A program made the translations under genes and the position numbers. 64,000 bases of DNA, taken from an uncultured Paracoccaceae bacterium. GTDB lineage: Bacteria; Pseudomonadota; Alphaproteobacteria; Rhodobacterales; Rhodobacteraceae. Shown here piece after piece: positions 26,016-34,877 of the stretch. The notes beneath the pieces were generated by a model. That model was given only the letters and a program-made list of their open reading frames with translations. It did not search any database and had not been told where the DNA came from. Location: the NCBI GenBank assembly GCA_947493745.1, contig CANLSM010000014.1, positions 1 to 64,000 of the forward strand. Reading direction: 5' to 3'. Each line of letters opens with the position of its first letter. Position 1 is the first letter of the stretch.

Positions 26016-26396
26016 TCAGGCGATGATTTCGCCGTTGTCCGGTGTGCGGTTGGTGCGCTCCGACATGAACTGGTCGAACTCGGACTTGTCCTTTGCCTGA
26101 CGCAACCGGTCGAGGAACCCGCGGAAGGCAGTCTGCTCTTCTTCGAGACGTTTCAGCGTTTCGTCACGGTAAGCGTCAAAGGCCGTATTGCCGGTAGACC
26201 GCATGGCAAGCTTGCGGTTGGGGCGATTGCGGCAGGTGAGGGACATTTTGTTGCTCCAGATCATGTAAAAGAGAAGGGCGAGGCCCAGAGGCCAGATGAA
26301 TATGAACCCAAGGACCATTGCAGCGATCCAGGCCCCCTTACCACGCGCGTCCAACCAGGCCTCGGCATTGGACAGCCATTCAGAGAGGGTGTGCAT
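26016..26396 (-). CDS. DUF2852 membrane protein
   Basis: The protein has 126 residues from ATG 26396, which has a ggaaagg box at the right distance; the in-frame TTG upstream does not. One central membrane stretch (about 25-48, GAWIAAMVLGFIFIWPLGLAL) is followed by a charged helical tail (FDAYRDETLKRLEEEQTAFRG), the layout of DUF2852 proteins found widely in Rhizobiales and Rhodobacterales. The function is unknown. Confidence 0.82.
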   Translation of the reverse strand: MHTLSEWLSNAEAWLDARGKGAWIAAMVLGFIFIWPLGLALLFYMIWSNKMSLTCRNRPNRKLAMRSTGNTAFDAYRDETLKRLEEEQTAFRGFLDRLRQAKDKSEFDQFMSERTNRTPDNGEIIA

Positions 26397-26655
26397 TCCG
26401 GTGTTCCTTTCCAATGTAAATGTAATTCACATTAACATATTTTGGGATGCAGGGTCCATGGTTCAAGAGGGCACCCGAAATTATTTTCACGAAACTGTGT
26501 TTGCGACCTTCGGCCATAGGGTGCTTTTCGCGTAACCGTTTAGGAAATTTGACACAACTTGGACAGAACTGACACATTCCTGACCAATTGGAGTGTATAT
26601 CCTCCCCGAACTTTCTTGCGAGCGACGAGCCGCGGAGGTTAGAGACTTGCGTTAG

Positions 26656-26683
26656 CCCGTGCCAATTCGCGCGGGTTTGTTTT
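26656..26683 (+). promoter_or_regulatory. Terminator-like hairpin in the leader of the rhodanese gene
   Basis: cccgtgc and gcgcggg pair (one G-T) around a 6-base loop and are followed by tttgtttt. It lies 20 bases before the start codon on the same strand, after a TTGACA (26549-26554) that is the likely -35 element. The upstream gene is divergent, so there is no other plus-strand transcript for it to end; a regulated leader is possible. Confidence 0.45.
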
Positions 26684-26703
26684 GAGAGTGAGGGAATATT
26701 GGT

Positions 26704-27327
26704 ATGAAGAACACAACAATTGCTGCTGCAATCGGTCTTTTGCTGAGCGCGGGAACGTCCTTTGGACAGGACGTGAAGATAACACCGAACATGACCAACG
26801 CGTCGATTTCGATCAATGGTGAGAACATCACCATCGAGCGCAATCAGGACACCAACAACCGTCTGGACACCGAGTTTACCAAGACGTCACGGGCCTGTCC
26901 TCCGTTCTGCATTCATCCGATGTCCGCCGGTGAAGGTGTTGAAACAGTCGGCGAGATCGAACTGATCGAGTTTCTCGACACATATGTTGCCGCAGGCGAA
27001 GGCCTGCTGATCGACAGCCGGATCCCGGCCTGGTTCGAGAAGGGCACCATTCCGGGGGCGATCAACATCCCGTTCTCGACCCTCGACCCGAAGAACCAGT
27101 ATCGCGACGAGATTTTGCAGGCACTCGGGGCCGTGAAAAACGGTGACACATGGGACTATTCGGGTGCGACCGAGTTGCTGATGTTCTGCAACGGTCCCTG
27201 GTGTGATCAGTCACCGCGCGCGATCCGCAATCTGCTTGATGTCGGCTATCCGGCCGAGAAAATCCGCTACTATCGCGGCGGAATGCAGCTTTGGCTGCTC
27301 CTGGGGCTGAACACGGCCGCAGGCTAG
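26704..27327 (+). CDS. Periplasmic rhodanese-like protein
   Basis: The protein has 207 residues with a signal peptide (about 1-21, ending TSFGQ). The rhodanese domain spans about 82-205: LLIDSRIPAWFEKGTIPGAI is the CH2A-type region and LLMFCNGPWCDQSPRAI the active loop, with catalytic Cys162 and a second Cys167. Another pair, C65 and C69 (ACPPFC), precedes the domain, so two disulfides or a redox relay are possible. Exported rhodaneses transfer sulfane sulfur or act as scaffold proteins. The LysM gene follows 20 bases later and is probably cotranscribed. Confidence 0.82.
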   Translation: MKNTTIAAAIGLLLSAGTSFGQDVKITPNMTNASISINGENITIERNQDTNNRLDTEFTKTSRACPPFCIHPMSAGEGVETVGEIELIEFLDTYVAAGEGLLIDSRIPAWFEKGTIPGAINIPFSTLDPKNQYRDEILQALGAVKNGDTWDYSGATELLMFCNGPWCDQSPRAIRNLLDVGYPAEKIRYYRGGMQLWLLLGLNTAAG

Positions 27328-27347
27328 AGGGAGTGAGAGTTATAGGT

Positions 27348-27905
27348 ATGAACATTGTCAAACTGACAGGCACGGGGCTGCTCGCGATGCTGATTGCAGG
27401 CGCTGGTGCCGCACAAACCGCCGATCCCAAGATGCGAAGCCTGACGTCCAACGTTCTGGCCGGGATCAATGGCATCAAGGAGCCCAAGACGCCGGTGGAA
27501 GCCGCCGAGCCCGGAGACATTCAGGAGATCGTCCAACAGGCGATTGCCGAAGGCCAGTCCGACGAATATCTCGAAGCACTTCTTGAGGAAGCTGTCGAGA
27601 AGGGCGAGATCGAAATCACAGACGGTCTGAGAACCACCGATGGTGAGGTCGATACCCGCACGCTTCTGTCCACTCTGGTCAAGCAGTCGCTTGACGGCGA
27701 GACGGAAGAGGGCGCGCTGGAGGCTGAGGCCGCCGTTGGCGAGGATCGTTATCATGTGGTTGAACCCGGCGACAGCTTGGCCGCGATTGCGCTTCAGTAC
27801 TACCAGAATGCGCAGGACTACCCGCGTATCTTCGAGGCCAACCGAGATCAGGTGTCCCGCCCCGATCTGATCAATGTCGGACAGCGCCTGCTGATCCCCG
27901 GCTGA
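27348..27905 (+). CDS. Exported LysM-domain protein
   Basis: The protein has 185 residues from ATG 27348, with an agggagtgag ribosome binding region. A signal peptide (about 1-22, ending AGAAQT) precedes a long acidic helical region rich in Glu (about 45-130). The C-terminal LysM domain (about 136-185; 'YHVVEPGDSLAAIALQYYQN', 'LINVGQRLLIPG') binds peptidoglycan. It is therefore probably a wall-associated periplasmic partner of the preceding rhodanese. Confidence 0.85.
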   Translation: MNIVKLTGTGLLAMLIAGAGAAQTADPKMRSLTSNVLAGINGIKEPKTPVEAAEPGDIQEIVQQAIAEGQSDEYLEALLEEAVEKGEIEITDGLRTTDGEVDTRTLLSTLVKQSLDGETEEGALEAEAAVGEDRYHVVEPGDSLAAIALQYYQNAQDYPRIFEANRDQVSRPDLINVGQRLLIPG

Positions 27906-27942
27906 ATTCCTGCGCCGGGCGGGAGCAATCCTGCCCGGTGGC

Positions 27943-28587
27943 TTACTCGTCCCGCTCGATCAGGCCAAGCCCGCGCAAGTAGATGCCGACACCGCTTTCC
28001 AGCAGATCCTCAGCCGAGAACGGGCTCTTGGTGCCGGGCTCGCCACGTGCAAACAGTTCCACCACCCCGTGCGACAGTGCCCAGATATGCTGGCTGACCA
28101 TGTTGGCAGGCGGGCGTTTGTCCTCGGGCATATGCTGGGACAATTCGCGGGCGGCATTGGACAGAACGCCGAAGGCGCGGTCCGAGAGGGTTTTCAACTC
28201 GGGGCTGCTGGCAAACGACACACCGCTCTCGAACATCGTGATATAATGGCCGGGGAACCTGCGGGAGAAGGCCAGATAAGCCCGGCCCGTGGCCTCGAAC
28301 GCCGCCAGCGCCGAGGGTTGTCCCGTCTCGTAGGCATGTTCCATCAGATCGGCGAAAATCTCGAAACCCTGGCGCGCGGCTTCCTCGATCAGGTCTTCAC
28401 GCCCCTTGAAATGCCTGTAGGGAGCGGCAGCGCTGACACCGGCTTGCCGCGCGGCCTCTGCCAGGGTGAAGCCTTGCGGGCCTTTCTCGACCACCAGCGC
28501 AAGCGTTGCATCGACCAATGCCTGCTTGAGATTGCCGTGGTGATAGCCCTTGCGGCCCTTTGCGCTGTCTCGTGCCATATGTGACAT
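27943..28587 (-). CDS. TetR/AcrR-family transcriptional regulator
   Basis: The protein has 214 residues. The N-terminal helix-turn-helix (about 14-62) has FTLAEAARQAGVSAAAPYRHF, the TetR recognition helix. The C-terminal half fits the TetR_C WHG-type ligand domain ('HIWALSHGVVELFARGE'). It starts 26 bases after the end of the PPK2 gene and may share its transcript. Target genes are unknown. Confidence 0.9.
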   Translation of the reverse strand: MSHMARDSAKGRKGYHHGNLKQALVDATLALVVEKGPQGFTLAEAARQAGVSAAAPYRHFKGREDLIEEAARQGFEIFADLMEHAYETGQPSALAAFEATGRAYLAFSRRFPGHYITMFESGVSFASSPELKTLSDRAFGVLSNAARELSQHMPEDKRPPANMVSQHIWALSHGVVELFARGEPGTKSPFSAEDLLESGVGIYLRGLGLIERDE

Positions 28588-28613
28588 ATCGGGCCTTTCG
28601 GCGCCGCCGCAAC

Positions 28614-29486
28614 CTAAACCAGCCCGATTGCAGCCGGTGTGCCGCTGATTTCGACATCAGGTGCCGCCACGTTACGCCCCTTGTAGTCGATCTGCGAGAG
28701 AACCGAACGAATGGCCGCCAGACGCGCGCGTTTCTTGTCATCCGTGCGAATGGCGGTCCAGGGGGCGATGTCGGTATGGGTCCGGGTCAGCGTCTCGGTG
28801 ATCGCATCCGTATAGGCGTCCCATTTCGACAGGCCCGCCACGTCGATCTTTGAGAGCTTCCACTGTTTCAGCGGGTCCTTCTCGCGCGACAGGAAACGGC
28901 GGAGCTGCTCGGCCCGGCCCACCGTCAGCCACAGCTTGAAGAGTTGCACGCCGTCATTGACCAGCATGTTCTCGAAATCAGGGGCTTGGGCGAAAAACTC
29001 CTCCCGCTGGTTGTCCTCGCAGAAGCCGAAGACATGCTCCACCACGCCGCGATTGTACCAGGACCGATCAAAGAAGACGATCTCGCCCGCGCTTGGCAGG
29101 TGCTGAATGTAGCGCTGGAAGTACCACTGGCTGCGTTCCGCATCCGACGGCTTGGAGAGCGCCACGACGCGGGCGCCGCGAGGATTAAGATTTTCACGGA
29201 AGCGCTTGATTGTGCCGCCTTTTCCGGCGGCATCCCGTCCTTCGAAGACAATCACGATCCGTGCGCCGGTGGTCTTGACCCATGTCTGCATCTTGACCAG
29301 TTCGATCTGCAATGCGTCGATCTCGTCGTAATAGGCGTCCTTGTCCTGCATCTCCTTGTAGGGATAGTCCGGGTTCAGGATGTCGCGCTTGTCCGCATCC
29401 CTGATGGCTTCGCGGATCGCATCCGGGGCCTCATCGTTGTAGAAACGTGAAATCCCTCCATCGAGCGGTTTCTTGTTTTTGGCCAT
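28614..29486 (-). CDS. ppk2: Polyphosphate kinase 2
   Basis: The protein has 290 residues from ATG 29486, preceded by gaggag. The thymidylate-kinase-like core shows Walker [12 protein letters not shown], the DNA/nucleotide block [14 protein letters not shown], Walker [13 protein letters not shown] and the lid [17 protein letters not shown]. It uses polyphosphate to phosphorylate nucleotides (class I, nucleoside diphosphates), or the reverse. A single PPK2 domain and this length fit class I. It is followed by the TetR gene. Confidence 0.93.
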   Translation of the reverse strand: MAKNKKPLDGGISRFYNDEAPDAIREAIRDADKRDILNPDYPYKEMQDKDAYYDEIDALQIELVKMQTWVKTTGARIVIVFEGRDAAGKGGTIKRFRENLNPRGARVVALSKPSDAERSQWYFQRYIQHLPSAGEIVFFDRSWYNRGVVEHVFGFCEDNQREEFFAQAPDFENMLVNDGVQLFKLWLTVGRAEQLRRFLSREKDPLKQWKLSKIDVAGLSKWDAYTDAITETLTRTHTDIAPWTAIRTDDKKRARLAAIRSVLSQIDYKGRNVAAPDVEISGTPAAIGLV

Positions 29487-29543
29487 GGGCAGTCTCCTCG
29501 CTGGTTCGAAAACCATACTGGAAAGCGATTTCGGTGCAATGGG

Positions 29544-30473
29544 TTAGCTGGCGGGGCTCAATCGGGTGAGGGCCGTGACAAGGGCGTCGGTCTGCGTATG
29601 GTGGATCATGTGACCGGCGCCCTCGATCCGCTGATAGGCTGACAGGCGCGGCAACTGGTTCGCCAGCTTGTCGGAATGGATCGGTGCGGGCACGGAGAGA
29701 TCGTCCGATCCATGGATCAGTTCCACGGGCAGGTCGAGCCCCGGATAGCGCGGCACCATGGCGCGCACCTGTGCCTTCAACGCCCTGATATCATGGGCAT
29801 TGGCCTGTACGGAAGGTGGCTGCAGGGACAACTCGACGCCCAGCCTGGGTCCGTATTGCTCTGGCGGCGCTTCAGGTTTGAAAACACCGGAGATGGCGCT
29901 CTCGACGTAGGATGTCGAGATCAGCCGTGGCAGCAGGCTGGAGGCAAAGCCGCCAAAGACCGGATTTCCGGTCACGGCATAGATCTTGTCCACGCCACCC
30001 TCCCAGACTTGACTTGGCGCGCCGAGCAGGATCAGCCCCGACAGCGTCTCCGGTGCATCCAGCGCCCAGGTGAGTGAGACCGAGCCGCCATAGCTGTGGC
30101 CTGCCAGAACCGCGCCTTCAAAGCCGAGTTCCAGCGCGGCCTTGCGCAGCAATCCGGCCTGAACGGACAGACGCTCTCCGTCCTTTGCCGGGCGGTCGGA
30201 AAATCCGTGACCGGGACGGTCCATCACGAGCACGCGGTGGGTTCTGGCCATCTCGCGCGCCGGTCCCATGGTCCAGTCGCGCAGGTTGCCGCCCGCACCA
30301 TGGATTGCAATCGCGGGCGGACCGTCGCCGAGGATTTCATAGTGGACGGTCAGGCCATCCACATCGATGAACTGCCCGGTCGGTTCGGGCCTCCTTGGCG
30401 GCTTCACCAGCCCCCAGAATGCGACGCCTGCCATGCCAAGCCCTCCCAGTACAACCGTTCGCCGCCTAACCAC
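29544..30473 (-). CDS. Alpha/beta hydrolase, membrane-anchored
   Basis: The protein has 309 residues if it starts at GTG 30473, which has a ggagg box six bases upstream and overlaps the metA stop by eight bases. The N-terminus is RRR followed by a hydrophobic stretch ([17 protein letters not shown]), so it is anchored or exported. The nucleophile elbow is GHSYGG, the oxyanion HGAGG, the acid lies in HGSDDLSVP and the catalytic His in GAGHMIHH. The reaction cannot be told; epoxide hydrolases and haloperoxidase-like esterases share the motifs. Confidence 0.85.
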   Translation of the reverse strand: MVRRRTVVLGGLGMAGVAFWGLVKPPRRPEPTGQFIDVDGLTVHYEILGDGPPAIAIHGAGGNLRDWTMGPAREMARTHRVLVMDRPGHGFSDRPAKDGERLSVQAGLLRKAALELGFEGAVLAGHSYGGSVSLTWALDAPETLSGLILLGAPSQVWEGGVDKIYAVTGNPVFGGFASSLLPRLISTSYVESAISGVFKPEAPPEQYGPRLGVELSLQPPSVQANAHDIRALKAQVRAMVPRYPGLDLPVELIHGSDDLSVPAPIHSDKLANQLPRLSAYQRIEGAGHMIHHTQTDALVTALTRLSPAS

Positions 30474-31383
30474 CAATGTCCTCCAGCCGGAACTTGGTGG
30501 TCTGGTAGATCTGGTTGATCCAGTTGCCATAGAGCAGATGTCCGTGCGACCGCCAGCGGTTCTCGGGCGGCTGGTTCGGGTCATCTCCGGGATAGTAGTT
30601 GATCGGCACGTTGATCGGCTCACCATTGGCGACGTCGCGGTCATACTCACCCTTCAACGTCTCGCTGTCATATTCGAGATGGTTGAACATGTAGAGCGCA
30701 CGGTGTTTCACATCCTCGACCAGACAGGCCCCGACATCGGGCGAATGCATCAGGGTCACGAGATCGGGTGAGGCCTCGATATCGGCCTCGCGCATTTCGG
30801 TCCAGCGGCTGACCGGCACGACGAAATCATCCGAGAACCCGCGCAGATAGGGCGAGGCGGGGGCCAGGTTGCGGTGCCGGAAACAGCCAAAGGCCTTGGC
30901 GTCCAGCATGTCCTTATGAACCCCGTGGAAATGGTTCATCATCGCCATGCCGCCCCAGCAGACCCCCATCGTGTGATGCACATTTGTCTGGGTCCACTCG
31001 AAGATCTCGCGCAGCTCGGCGTAATACGTCACCTCGTCGAAATCGAGATGCTCGATCGGCGCGCCGGTGATGATCAGTCCGTCAAACTTGCGGGGCCGCG
31101 CCTTCGAGAAGGGCTGGTAGAAAGCCTCCATATGTCTGGCGGAGGTGTTGCGGGTCTCATGGCCCGACATGCGGATGAGCGTCAGGTCGATCTGCAAGGG
31201 CGTGGCACCGATGACGCGGGCGAACTGCGTCTCGGTCTCGGCCTTCTTGGGCATCAGGTTGAGCAGGCCGATCTGCAGGGGCCGGATATCCTGCCGGGCC
31301 GCCGTTTCCTCGGACATGACCATGACGCCTTCGGACAGAAGAACGTCATGGGCGGGCAGGGTCTGCGGGATCTTGATCGGCAT
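30466..31383 (-). CDS. metA: Homoserine O-acyltransferase (MetA type)
   Basis: The protein has 305 residues, as usual for the family. Cys in [16 protein letters not shown] is the acyl-carrying nucleophile; the His-Glu pair follows in [11 protein letters not shown]. The N-terminal [19 protein letters not shown] is diagnostic. It acylates homoserine in methionine synthesis; family members of this type in Alphaproteobacteria often use acetyl-CoA rather than succinyl-CoA, so the donor is left open. No SAM riboswitch pattern was recognised in the 92 bases upstream. Confidence 0.94.
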   Translation of the reverse strand: MPIKIPQTLPAHDVLLSEGVMVMSEETAARQDIRPLQIGLLNLMPKKAETETQFARVIGATPLQIDLTLIRMSGHETRNTSARHMEAFYQPFSKARPRKFDGLIITGAPIEHLDFDEVTYYAELREIFEWTQTNVHHTMGVCWGGMAMMNHFHGVHKDMLDAKAFGCFRHRNLAPASPYLRGFSDDFVVPVSRWTEMREADIEASPDLVTLMHSPDVGACLVEDVKHRALYMFNHLEYDSETLKGEYDRDVANGEPINVPINYYPGDDPNQPPENRWRSHGHLLYGNWINQIYQTTKFRLEDIGG

Positions 31384-31475
31384 CGAAACATCTTTTCTGC
31401 GTTTACTACGGTCCCGAGACCTAAGACGAACCGGCGCGCATCACAAGAATGATCTCGGGATCGTGAGGACGGGGG

Positions 31476-32666
31476 TCAGCCAAGTCCGACCCGCATGGCG
31501 GTTTGCTTCACCGGTCCGGGACCGGACAGAAGGTGAAGACCCCTGCGGCGCAGGTCACGCAGGCTCTGATTTTGCGCCAGCGCTGCCCTGTTCAGCATGT
31601 CAACGCCCAGAACCCGTGCTGAAACCTCGGCGTGCCGCTTGCGATGATAACGGGAGAGCAGGGTGGCGCTGCCGATATCCTCACCCTTGTTACGGGCTTC
31701 ACCGACCAGGTCCCGCAGGCAGGCGAGATCAGCCAGGCTCATGTTGAGGCCCTGCGCCCCGATCGGCGGCACCACATGTGCGGCTTCGGCAACCAGTGCG
31801 GTGCGGTGCGCGTCCATCCGACCGGCAAGCTGGGAGATGATCGGCCAGGCGACCCGTTTGCTGGTCAGCTTGAGCGGGCCGAGGACGCTGCAGGATCGCT
31901 CTGTCGCGGCCCCACTGAAGGCTGCGTCATCAAGAACCAGAAGTGTCGCGATCTCCGGGCCGCGATCCATCCAGACCACCGCCGAATTGTCGCCCGGAAG
32001 CGGGACGAGGGTGAAGGGCCCCCCGGTGCGGTGCAGCTCGGTCGAGACATTCTCATGGGGTTGCGGGTGGGACACCGTGAAGACAAGCGCCTTCTGGCCA
32101 TAGTCCCAGCGGCGGACCGGAATACCGGAGGCCTCACGCACGAAACTGTTACGCCCATCGGCTCCGATCAGAAGTCGGGCGCGGATCTGCTGACCGGTCG
32201 AAAGCCGGACGATGACCTCGTTCAGGCGGGTCGTGATGCGGGTTATGCGGGCGGGGGCGATCAGTCGCGCCCAGTCCATCTTGCCCGCATGTCCGACCAG
32301 CGTCTTGCGGATCTGCCAGTTCGGCAGATTTGAGCCGAAACTGTCATGTCCTATCTCGGCCGCGGTGAAATCGGCGCTCTCGCGAACACCGTTTTCGCGC
32401 CCTCCCGCATCCAGCAGGCGCATCACCTTCAGGTCAGTGGCATTTCGAGACATCTCGTCCCAAAGACCGGCCTCCTGAAAAAGCTCTATGGCGGGTCTGA
32501 GAAATGCGGTGCTGCGCAGATCGGCCCCGTCTGCTGTTCCGTCGGTGATCAGCGGGGCAAGATCGACGCAGATGCAGGAAAACCCCGCCGCCCCGAAGAT
32601 GTTGAGCGCGGCCAGTCCCGCCACTCCACCGCCCGCGATCAGAATATCTGTCTCTAGTCTGTCCAT
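31476..32666 (-). CDS. UbiH/UbiF/Coq6-family FAD-dependent hydroxylase
   Basis: The protein has 396 residues. The Rossmann motif DILIAGGGVAGLAALNIFG is at the N-terminus, the GADGRNSFVREASGI block near the middle and the C-terminal FAD ribityl site EAAHVVPPIGAQGLNMSLAD (the family usually has GDAAH; here the residue before is Glu). It would hydroxylate the ubiquinone ring precursor. It is alone between metA and a HAD gene, so the ring position cannot be assigned. Confidence 0.9.
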   Translation of the reverse strand: MDRLETDILIAGGGVAGLAALNIFGAAGFSCICVDLAPLITDGTADGADLRSTAFLRPAIELFQEAGLWDEMSRNATDLKVMRLLDAGGRENGVRESADFTAAEIGHDSFGSNLPNWQIRKTLVGHAGKMDWARLIAPARITRITTRLNEVIVRLSTGQQIRARLLIGADGRNSFVREASGIPVRRWDYGQKALVFTVSHPQPHENVSTELHRTGGPFTLVPLPGDNSAVVWMDRGPEIATLLVLDDAAFSGAATERSCSVLGPLKLTSKRVAWPIISQLAGRMDAHRTALVAEAAHVVPPIGAQGLNMSLADLACLRDLVGEARNKGEDIGSATLLSRYHRKRHAEVSARVLGVDMLNRAALAQNQSLRDLRRRGLHLLSGPGPVKQTAMRVGLG

Positions 32667-32689
32667 GGCGCAAAGCTAGTGCAGTGTCC

Positions 32690-33349
32690 CTAGCGGGGAA
32701 AGAGCGTGCGGGTCAGGTGTGACAGAAAGCCCGTGAGATCGGGGGTGGAGGCGTGGATATAGGGTGCCTCGGTTGGCGGGCCGACATGCACGGTGCGCAG
32801 ACCGAGCCTGTGGGGAACCTCCAGATTGCGCGCCTCGTCCTCGAACATCGCGGCTTTCACGGGGTCAATCGGGTCCTTGCCGAAAATCTGCGCATAGGCG
32901 TGCGGTTCGGGTTTGGGATGAAATCCGGTGTCCTCGATCGAATAGACCGCATCGAAGCTGTCGGAAAGCCCGCGCGCGGCACTCACCCGCTCCGCATGCC
33001 GACGGGAGCCATTGGTGAAGATGATCTTGCGCCCCGGCAGGGCGGCAATCGCAGAGCGCAGACCCTCGTCGGGGGCCAGGTGATCGAGCGAGATATCGTG
33101 AACCGCGCTCAGAAACGGCTCAGGCGCCATGTCATGTTCACGCATCAGCCCGTTCAGCGTGGTGCCATGGGTTTGCCAATAGGTCCGGCGCAATGTCTGA
33201 GCCTCGGGCTCGCTTAGCGACAACAGATCCATGATGAATTCTGTCATCCGGGTCTGGATCTGATCGAAAAGACGCGCCGAGGGCGGGTAGAGCGTGTTGT
33301 CGAGATCGAAGACCCAGGTGGTCACGTTCGAGAAGGGGTTCATGTTCAT
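32690..33349 (-). CDS. HAD-superfamily pyrimidine 5'-nucleotidase
   Basis: The protein has 219 residues from ATG 33349 (gaagg box five bases upstream; a second in-frame ATG follows at 33343). Motif I is FDLDNTLYPP, motif II IIFTNGSRRHAERV, motif III lysine KPEPHAY and motif IV MFEDEARNLE. The Y-P-P after motif I is typical of the SDT1/pyrimidine nucleotidase subfamily, which dephosphorylates UMP/CMP or related monophosphates. It is divergent from the GntR gene. Confidence 0.87.
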   Translation of the reverse strand: MNMNPFSNVTTWVFDLDNTLYPPSARLFDQIQTRMTEFIMDLLSLSEPEAQTLRRTYWQTHGTTLNGLMREHDMAPEPFLSAVHDISLDHLAPDEGLRSAIAALPGRKIIFTNGSRRHAERVSAARGLSDSFDAVYSIEDTGFHPKPEPHAYAQIFGKDPIDPVKAAMFEDEARNLEVPHRLGLRTVHVGPPTEAPYIHASTPDLTGFLSHLTRTLFPR

Positions 33350-33466
33350 GGTGCCTTCGATACTTAGCGACCGGCCTGATCTCAAGGCTGAACAAAGGTG
33401 GCGGACTCGACGAAGGGCTGCGGGTTGGATAGCGTGCAGTCATTGCAGAACAAGGAATGCCCTCCC

Positions 33467-34102
33467 GTGACGACAGCACCTCTGAAAGACGCCTATGATC
33501 TGGTGCTCCAATCCATAGATGCGGGGGAATTTCTTCCCGGTGACCGTCTGGTCGAGTCAGAACTTGCCGACAGGTTCGGCGTCTCCCGCACCCCCATTCG
33601 CGAGGCTTTTCAACGCCTTGAGACCCAAGGCGTGCTGACCCGTGACGGGCGTTCGCTGATCGTCTCGGCGCTCGATCACAACCAGTTGGGAGAGCTATAC
33701 GTGGTGCGGGCGGAGCTTGAAGGGCTTGCAGCGCAACTCGCCGCCCAACATGCGGCCCCCGAGGAGATCAAGGTTCTCAGCACGATGGTCACCCAGGACC
33801 GCGCACTGGTGGATGATCCCAAGGCGCTCTCAAGGGCCAACCGGCGGTTTCACCGGCAGATCCACCTGGCGAGCCATAACCGCTACCTCATCCAGCAGCT
33901 TGAGATGGTGCACCGTTCGATGGCACTTCTCACCAACTCGTCCTTCGAGCAGGGCGGGCGACCCGAGGTGGCGCTTGACGAGCATCAGGCGATCGTGGAC
34001 GCGATCGCGAAGCGGGATCGCGAAGCCGCCGATGAGGCCGCGCGGACCCATATCTCGATTGCCTATGAGACCCGTCTGAAGCTCGGCGCGGAAGGCATCT
34101 GA
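33467..34102 (+). CDS. GntR-family regulator with FCD domain
   Basis: The protein has 211 residues from GTG 33467; the frame extends upstream without a better start. The winged helix (about 8-70) carries LPGDRLVESELADRFGVSRT and PIREAFQRLETQGV. The FCD domain (about 78-205) has the metal-binding pattern of this group: RANRRFHRQIHLASHNRYL and DEHQAIVDAIAKRD. FCD regulators bind organic acids. Neighbouring genes give no obvious pathway; the sulfotransferase gene follows ten bases later and could be cotranscribed. Confidence 0.87.
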   Translation: MTTAPLKDAYDLVLQSIDAGEFLPGDRLVESELADRFGVSRTPIREAFQRLETQGVLTRDGRSLIVSALDHNQLGELYVVRAELEGLAAQLAAQHAAPEEIKVLSTMVTQDRALVDDPKALSRANRRFHRQIHLASHNRYLIQQLEMVHRSMALLTNSSFEQGGRPEVALDEHQAIVDAIAKRDREAADEAARTHISIAYETRLKLGAEGI

Positions 34103-34112
34103 GACACCCCGG

Positions 34113-34868
34113 ATGGGCCGCCTCGTCCTTCATATTGGGATGCACAAGACCGGCAGCAGCTCGATCCAGCGGTTTTTCTCGCGGAACCGGCATCTGCTTC
34201 GCATGCTTGGTGTCAGCTATCCCGATGCGTTTGCACCCGACGGCAAGCGTCTGTCAAAGCACAATAATCTCTTTGAGGCGATGTCGCATGAGAAAGACAT
34301 GGGCGAGCCACATCCGGTCTACGGGCCGTCCGAGACAATGATTGTAGAGCTTGCGGACGAGGTGCGCAGATCGAAGGTCACTCTCATCAGTGCGGAGGGT
34401 CTGTCGGGCGAATTTGACATCTTCGCTGAGCGATTTTCGGTATTGAGGGACCGGGTCCCGGTCACTGTGATCGTCTATCTGCGCAGGCAGGACGACTGGA
34501 TCCGCTCGTTTCATGCACAGATGGTCCGGATGGGCGAAATGCGGAGCCTGCCGGAGTTTCTGGAGGACCCGGACGTTCAACGGCATCTCGACTATGCCGA
34601 CCTGCTCGGACGATGGGAGACGGCGCTTGGGCGTGACACGCTTCAGGTCGAGATTTTTCCGCCCCGCGACAATCTCTTGCAGAGCTTTCTTAAAGCGGCG
34701 AGCTTGCCGAGGTGGCTGGCCTGTCTTCCATATGCAAAGGCACATGTGAACCGGTCGGAGTTCAAGTCAGACGCGCCCTTGCCCGATGCGTTCATGAACC
34801 GGTTCAACGAGGGGAACGAGTGGATCAGGCGGACCTTTCGGCCCGACCTGACAACGCTCTTTTACTGA
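34113..34868 (+). CDS. Sulfotransferase-like protein
   Basis: The protein has 251 residues. The N-terminal GRLVLHIGMHKTGSSSIQRF is the PAPS-binding 5'-PSB loop (H.HKTG.ss), and VYLRRQDDWIRSFHAQMVR corresponds to the 3'-phosphate region. Proteins of this group sulfate surface glycans or small molecules. It is one of two PAPS-type sulfotransferases in the window and is not close to the other in sequence. Confidence 0.78.
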   Translation: MGRLVLHIGMHKTGSSSIQRFFSRNRHLLRMLGVSYPDAFAPDGKRLSKHNNLFEAMSHEKDMGEPHPVYGPSETMIVELADEVRRSKVTLISAEGLSGEFDIFAERFSVLRDRVPVTVIVYLRRQDDWIRSFHAQMVRMGEMRSLPEFLEDPDVQRHLDYADLLGRWETALGRDTLQVEIFPPRDNLLQSFLKAASLPRWLACLPYAKAHVNRSEFKSDAPLPDAFMNRFNEGNEWIRRTFRPDLTTLFY

Positions 34869-34877
34869 CCCTATGGC

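Noticed and set aside
31384-31475. SAM-II or SAM/SAH riboswitch before metA
   Set aside because: Such elements are common before met genes in Alphaproteobacteria, but the 92 bases show neither consensus pseudoknot.
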